A stretch of 64,000 nucleotides of DNA, taken from contig JAPDRO010000016.1 of assembly GCA_030247885.1 (NCBI GenBank), forward strand, positions 310,001 to 374,000, given 5' to 3'. The notes beneath the pieces are model-generated. The model was not told the origin of the DNA, did no database searches, and saw only the letters and a program-made list of their open reading frames with translations. The position numbers and the translations under genes were made by a program. Source of the DNA: Taxawa tesnikishii (nom. ined.) (lineage: Eukaryota; Ascomycota; Dothideomycetes; Dothideales). Shown piece by piece: positions 58,601-64,000 of the stretch; the first letter of the stretch is position 1; every line of letters begins with the position of its first letter.

Positions 58601-59741
58601 TTGTCGCGGTCGTAAACAGTTGCCAGCTGTGTAGCTTGCCTTTTGCCTTGGTCACCAGGCATTGAAGACTGGCATGGAGGTCGCCACCTGGCGATACGTA
58701 CGGGATGCGGGGTCTTGATCTCCCATCGAGCAACCTTCTGCTGCGTGTGGTCTGCGGTGAAATCCCACACCTTGACCGTCTTGTCAGCACTGGCGCTGAC
58801 GAGATGTTTGCCGTCCGGATGCCAATCGATGGTATGGCATGTCGTCGAGTGCGCGGCAATCTTGATCAAGGGTGCCTTCATGTTGTACCAATCCCACTTC
58901 TGTATGTAACCGCTATCCGTGCTAATGGCAAATTGCACGCCATTTTCAGGAGACCATTTGACGTCCCTGACACCATCGCTTCGGCCGGAGAAGGTTCCAC
59001 GGGAAGTGAAGGTGCCTGTGGTTCGGGTCAAGTCGCGCAGATCCCACATCCTGACGGTTCCGTCTTGGCTGGCAGAGAGCAGCTGATACCCAGCGTGTGG
59101 GTTGAACGTGACATTGTGGACCTGGCGGTTGTGCTCTCGAGTTGCAAAGATTTCAATGTCAGGGCGGTTGAGATCGTAGAATGCAATGCTTCCGTTGGCG
59201 GTGGCAGCAGCCATGTAGTTCCCGTAATTGCCTTTCGCCCAAGCAACATCATGGATATCTATACGTGGCGGCTGCTTCTTTTGAGTCGCCGCACGACTTC
59301 GGATGATTGCCTGCAGGTTAAGATCTTCCGAGCATGTGTTTTGACTGTCGGGTCCACCCACCCGGACGGTCTTGAAGATCTCGCGGCCAGCAAGCACGGC
59401 ATGAGACCCCTGTTCGTTTATTGAGAGAGAATTGATCTCCAGCCCAGTCTTGTGGCTGCAAGTCGCGTCGTGTCCAGAGAGACTAGTCACGAGTTAGGAC
59501 CGGGCTGCGCTTGGTTGTGGTGGGCATGGGGCGACTCCAGCAAGTCATCCTACCTTGGGAATCGGTGAATGTTCCTGTTCCCTCGGCCTTGATTGAGATG
59601 CGTCTCTGCTGCGCGGAAGCCGAATACCCTGCTGAAGGCATTCCTGGCTTGCGTGTACCTAGCCGGCAAAGGTGGTGCGGGCGGCGGTTGCTGACCTGGC
59701 ACTACAGGCGTAGTCGCGCGCCGTCCGTAATCGAAACTCAT
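55664..59741 (-). CDS. RTC1: SEA complex protein Rtc1 (WDR24-like)
   Basis: WD40/RING-type subunit of the SEACAT/GATOR2 complex, which promotes TORC1 activity at the vacuole. About 1,290 residues. The N-terminal propeller has MWDLRDLTRTTGTFTSRG, IDWHPDGKHLVSASADKTVK and VWDF. A Ser-rich middle part follows, then a helical region (ASYFLLLLTPLLPETHS, YHEQLQAMGLLNNASYLRRL). The C-terminal zinc finger has LMCGNCHKAINNP, LRCETCGARQASCPVCW and CLLCNHSSHAACMRAW. An intron near 59484-59555 joins the short first exon (MSFDYGRRATTPVVPGQ). About five single-base corrections are needed, at G runs near 58340, 57240 and 56755, an A run near 56050 and possibly in the first exon. Confidence 0.9.
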
Positions 59742-60193
59742 CTTCTCAGTTCAACCCGATCCCTTTTGAACTCATTGAACTGAGACGCGCCCAACATCTT
59801 CTCCGAGTATGCGGAAGAAAAGGGGGGAGCCGGAACCGATGATTCAGATACGACCATACGTTCGAGAACGACCGTCTGTTATGAGCATGAACTGGAGGAA
59901 GGCTTCGTATCATCTGTTATTTCGCCCAAGGATATATCTCGTGTATGTCGGATGTGGTTCGCTGTATAGACACTCGAGGTGTAGTATCGATAGCACGTGC
60001 CACAGCTCCTCACACTTCGATGAAGTCAGTCGCCCGGGATCACACCAAAACTCCTCAACAGACAACCATGTCGTTCTGCGCACCCGCCATTCTTACACGA
60101 ACAACACACATCTGCTCGTCTGGTGGGGATTGCGTTGTGCCTACGGACGTCTACAGCTGATCCAAGAGGAGGTCGGCATCAGCTACAACACCA
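59742..60193. promoter_or_regulatory. Divergent promoter, Rtc1/clamp gene
   Basis: 452 bp between the Rtc1 start and ATG 60194. An open frame from ATG 60068 hits a stop at the end of QLI-like text before 60160, so the first exon of the clamp gene might begin here with an intron; I could not settle it. Confidence 0.4.
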
Positions 60194-61191
60194 ATGCCGC
60201 TGCACTTGGGCCTGCCGCACAGCCACCAGCGCGGTGGGCAGCAAGACGCCATGAGAGAAGCACGCAGGCAACTAGCAGAGCGCCTGCGAAACGATTGGAA
60301 CTACCCCAGCCTGCCGCAACCCCAGCAGCCAGAGTCCGCTTCCGAAGATGTAGCCTCCATTCGCGCACTCGCCGAAGCGCACTTGACCGTCTCAGGACCT
60401 GCGCAAACAGTTTCGCCAGCGCACCTCGAGGAGCTTGACTTCGAACCTGTGGGCTGGTGTGAACGTACGTACAGCTCCGTCGATTCGGCCGAGAGCGAGC
60501 AGTCTGCGAGCGAATCGAAAGCCGCCGTGACCTCGTCGAGCTACAAATACGAGTCGCCGGACGATATTGGCGCCGTGCTCGCGGCGCGCGGCACGCAGAG
60601 GAAACAGCAAAGACAGCAGCGGCTGCAGGAGGAGATGGAGTGGAACGCGGGATTGGCGCACTTTGTCGCGCGACGGAACGCATGGACGGGTGCGAGGGTC
60701 GCGGAGACGGATACGGACACCCACGAGGGTGCTGTGAGTGCCGTGCAAAACGGAGACATGCTTTCGAGAACGTCAGAACAGGCGCGAACGCAAGACGGTA
60801 CGGGAGAGAACCTCTCCTGCCCATCCCTCCACCACTGCTTCCGTCCCATCCGATCCGAACGCGCATCAATCCGAATACGTACGGGGAGATCTACTCTAAG
60901 ATCATTATACAATCGCGGACGCCATCTGTCCCTATCAACCTGTCGGATGTGACGGGCGCGCTTGTCGCGGGATGGAAGGAGAGCGGAGAGTGGCCGCCCA
61001 AGCCCAGCTTACCGGAGCCTGCGATCGCGGGAAGGAGGAAGAACGCCGAGGGAGAGATTGGTGGCAAGCATCCGCATCTGAGAAAGGGGTGCAGGCTGTG
61101 GGGAGGGTGTTGGGATTGTCTGGATCGAGCAGTGTGGGGACGCCGGAGACGGCCGGTGGACAAAGAGAGAAAGGGTGAAGGGACAGGCGGC
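60194..61191 (+). CDS. Gag1-like clamp domain protein (DUF4050 type)
   Basis: Fungal protein of about 330 residues with the C-terminal block LLPIPPPLLPSHPIRTRINP then NTYGEIYSKIIIQSRTPSVP and INLSDVTGALVAGWKESGEW. I recognise this as the Gag1-like clamp (formerly DUF4050) family by its proline-rich lead-in and the final GEWPPKP. The N-terminal half has GQQDAMREARRQLAERLRND and the helix GTQRKQQRQQRLQEEMEW. Two one-base breaks: a G run near 60800 before REPLLPIPPP, and a G run near 61085, after which GVQAVGRVLGLSGSSSVGTP ends the protein. Exact start uncertain. It shares a promoter region with Rtc1. Confidence 0.75.
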
Positions 61192-61229
61192 GTAGGAAGG
61201 TGCGATGAGAGGAGATGCTTGCTTTGAGC

Positions 61230-62196
61230 GATGCGCAACCACAGCTTCCCAGAGAGCGTGCAGCACGAGCGAACGCGCTCGTCTGACGGCTGCCTCTTCG
61301 CCATGGCTTGGAGTGCGGGTGTGGGAGACGACAGTAAGAGCCACGGTGAGACTTTGACAACTTGGTCCGGCAATGACCATGGAAATGCTGTATGGATGAA
61401 AGGCGTCGCAGTGCGCAGAGGGTCGACCGTTGTCAACGCATTCACGGGAGACGGACATGGAAAAAAAGACTGCCACTTGTCCAAACGAGATCTAATGTAG
61501 AGACACAGTCAACTGCAACGGTTCAAGCATCAAGATACGAGAACGACCCCGCCACAAACTTGGTGCATCTTCTGCTCGGCTTGACGACATCCATCTGGAT
61601 GTTCTCAACCCAATATCCGTGTCGTATCCTCACAATGAAGCAAGCTATTCAATGTAGATGTACGATCTGCCGTTCGTACCTTTCCAGGTCTACCCGTTCC
61701 TGCGCCAACATGTCGTCGATAGCGTCATGAGACAGTGTAGCTGGACATTCAGGCCGGTCCCGTCTGCGGATCGAGACCCAGACGAAACGAGCCCTCGTCA
61801 TCCCCGACTCTTCTGTTCTCCCAGCCCCGCACGCAGTAGCCCCACCGTCCATTCGGCCTGATCAACTCTATCCTCGAACTTGCCTCCCTTCCCTCTCACT
61901 CTTTCCAAAGGATCCCGGCCCGGCCAATTGCTTTATTCAGTCATCTGCTGGAAAAGCATCTTCTCCCATCGTGTTCATACTCCCGGCCGAGAATATCTCT
62001 CGCGCTCGCGCATCCGTCGAAGGTACGCAGCGGAAGGTTGGTCTGGACCGGGCAAGGGTGCGGTAGGATTACTGCCATGTAGTCATTCCGGTTTTCGGGC
62101 ATAAACAACGCGCCTGCCACAACGAAATCAGATACGGATTCACAGTTTGGGCCGAGATGGAGAAGGAGAAGATGGGGGGCCGTGGGGCGCAACGAC
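61230..62196. other. Convergent intergenic region
   Basis: Between the clamp gene and the LaeA-like methyltransferase, whose 3' ends face each other. Short open frames on both strands have no motif. No gene supported. Confidence 0.4.
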
Positions 62197-63854
62197 TTAC
62201 ACTTCGTGGTAAACGTGGTGTTTACGATCTCTGAGCACCTTGCGTATGTCTTTCATCCACTGTACGACTTCGGCGTAGGATTTCTGTTCACGTCACCAAA
62301 GGTCACGCCATATCCCCATCTCCCACTCGCGTCTTCCCGTCCTAGTGCGTAGAAAAGAGAAGAAAAAGGAGCAAGATGCACTCACCCCGAGCACCCTCGT
62401 GTAGACGGCCAGCAACCACCCTTCCATGCCCTCCTCCCAATTGAGCAGATTCCACCTCCCTAGCTCCTTCAGCTTCGGATCCGCACTCCAGGGGCCGATG
62501 GGCCACTTGTAAACCCTTTCCACGACATCTACAAACCCGGCTGATCGGATCAGATCGGCCATTGTTTCGGCGATTGCCCATGTTTTGCCGGATCGCCGCG
62601 AGATTTCCGACGCGTTGGCGGACCATTGGGAAAGGATGGGCGGCAAGGGAACGGAAGGTTCGGCGGGACGATTGACACAAGAGACTTCCAGTTGTTCGAT
62701 GTAACCGCCTGGTTTCGTGTGTCTGGGACATGTCAGTCTTGTTCCGCTTGGTGCACTTCCCCCCGGACGATAACGGGCAGGGTGAGAGATTGGTTACGAA
62801 GTCCAGGGGAAATGTCATGCTATATGGCAGACGCGCAACGACAGAGAGATAGGTGAGCGTACTTGAAGGCTTCTCGATACAGAGCAGGCCAATCCGCTAT
62901 GCTCCCGAACAAGCCACGGAGGTGCACAAAGTCGAAGTGGTCCTGAGGATACACCCACGGACTGCAGCAGTCGTCGATTTCAAATGAGAGATTCGGCGGC
63001 ATGAACGAGGCTGCGGTCGGCGAGAGGTCAGTCGCTGCGAAGCACACTGTGTGTCAGCAGATGCGCTCTGTCAGATCCAGAACGACGGATTGGAGGCTTG
63101 ATGGACCCCGGTTGAGGGACTTTGAGGGGAAGCGATGGGGAATGAGGGAGTAGGTACCTATGACTTCTGCGTTGGGGAATTTGTCTGCGACATCGCTGGG
63201 GCGAGGATGTCATGTCAGCAACATAAGCGACGAAAGAGGTGGTGGGATGAAAATGAGTGCACTCACATTGCCCAGATGCCAGTGCCTGTTCCTACGTCTA
63301 ATATCCGCTGTGGGTTCTCTACGGGAGCGAGGAAAAGCTTGTCTTCTAGTGTCAATATGCAGAGATGGTGCACAATTCCTTCATGGTTGTTGTTCTGTGT
63401 ATCGTTCGGGCCCTATTGTGTCTCGAATTAGGACAGGTCTTCTTCGCTCGAATACGCAACGATGGCTCTGTGCTGCCACGTTGATGGGCTCTCCGTAGCC
63501 TTACCCAATATTCTCCATCTCCTGTCCCACTGTCAGAGTGTGTTTTCTCTCGGATACGGTGCTGCCGCCGCAGAAAGAAAGGATTTCCGACTCACTGTAA
63601 GCATGGTATCGTCTGCCATTCTCATACCGGTACATGGTTATAGTCGAAGCCAGGGTCCGACCACTATGCACCATTAACGGGAGTTCAGGCTACCAGTACC
63701 ACGGTGTTGGACTTACGAGGATATGGACTGGACATCATCGTCGCTGTCGTGGCCGGCATACTCGGCATCCTACGTCTCGTGAGCGCTCAAACTGTGTAGC
63801 ACATCGATACGTGTTCCAACATACAATCGGAATGCGCTCGTGTTCGCTCGCCAT
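62197..63854 (-). CDS. LaeA-like SAM-dependent methyltransferase
   Basis: Fungal methyltransferase of the Methyltransf_23/LaeA-like group, about 340 residues in nine exons, the most finely split gene here: 63825-63854, 63717-63769, 63596-63663, 63505-63529, 63266-63412, 63158-63195, 62863-63034, 62386-62722 and 62197-62283. It starts MASEHERIPI. Family blocks in order: YRYENGRRYHAY, GEYWGPND, LTLEDKLFLAPVENPQRILD then VGTGTGIWAID (SAM motif I), DKFPNAEVI, ATDLSP, VPPN-like MPPNLSFEIDDC, FDFVHLRGLFGSI, KPGGYIEQLE, and the tail GWLLAVYTRVLG. One G seems missing in the 25-nt fourth exon. Relatives range from the regulator LaeA to small-molecule enzymes; I cannot say which. The minus-strand start codon is close to the window edge but complete. 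Confidence 0.87.
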
Positions 63855-64000
63855 GTTCTTGGTATGACAAGGAACGGTATGTGAGGAAGTAAGAAGTGAG
63901 ACAAAGAACGACGGGAGTTACCAATGAGATGGTTCGACCGTTCTTTAAAACCGCAAGGCTCGGCCCGTTTATTTGATACCAATGCCTCGGAACCAGGAGA

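Overview
The window is nuclear DNA of a filamentous ascomycete (Pezizomycotina), most likely a Dothideomycete. The evidence is short GT-AG introns (mostly 50-65 nt), split and closely packed genes on both strands, and fungal families such as RTA1, GH128, GH30, LaeA-like methyltransferases, exocyst Sec6, the SEA-complex protein Rtc1 and a Gag1-like clamp protein. I saw no rRNA, tRNA, CRISPR array or intact mobile element.

Layout. 0-8.4 kb: dual-targeted cyclophilin, a large fungal-specific Ser/Pro-rich protein, and a Cys/Met-metabolism PLP enzyme. 9.1-14.5 kb: a secreted GH30 xylanase-type enzyme with a long upstream region, a decayed GIY-YIG gene and a methyltransferase. 15-24 kb: a mitochondrial Bax-inhibitor/GHITM protein, an RTA1 membrane protein, the U2AF small subunit and a WSC-GH128 wall glucanase. 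24-32 kb: IQGAP and IMP dehydrogenase, divergently placed. 32-43 kb: an accessory island with two paralogues of an unusual zinc-binding family pointing outward and two unknown coiled-coil genes between them. 43.7-50.8 kb: two divergent housekeeping pairs (LisH-WD40/TMEM115-like and mitochondrial uL30/Sec6). 51.6-64 kb: a metallo-beta-lactamase-fold hydrolase, an aldo-keto reductase, Rtc1 divergent from a Gag1-like clamp gene, and a LaeA-like methyltransferase.

A striking property is that about a dozen otherwise normal genes carry one or more single-base losses. Most lie in runs of three to six identical bases, usually G or C. They occur even in IMP dehydrogenase and IQGAP, while Sec6, U2AF, cyclophilin, GH30, the zinc gene at 33 kb and the 747-residue coiled-coil gene read cleanly. 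I read these as homopolymer undercalls in the assembly rather than mass pseudogene formation, and gene coordinates are given across them.

Functionally the window mixes cytokinesis and secretion (IQGAP, Sec6), nutrient signalling (Rtc1 and perhaps the clamp gene), nucleotide synthesis (IMPDH), splicing (U2AF) and wall or plant-polymer breakdown (GH128, GH30). The least explained part is the 32-43 kb zinc/coiled-coil island.
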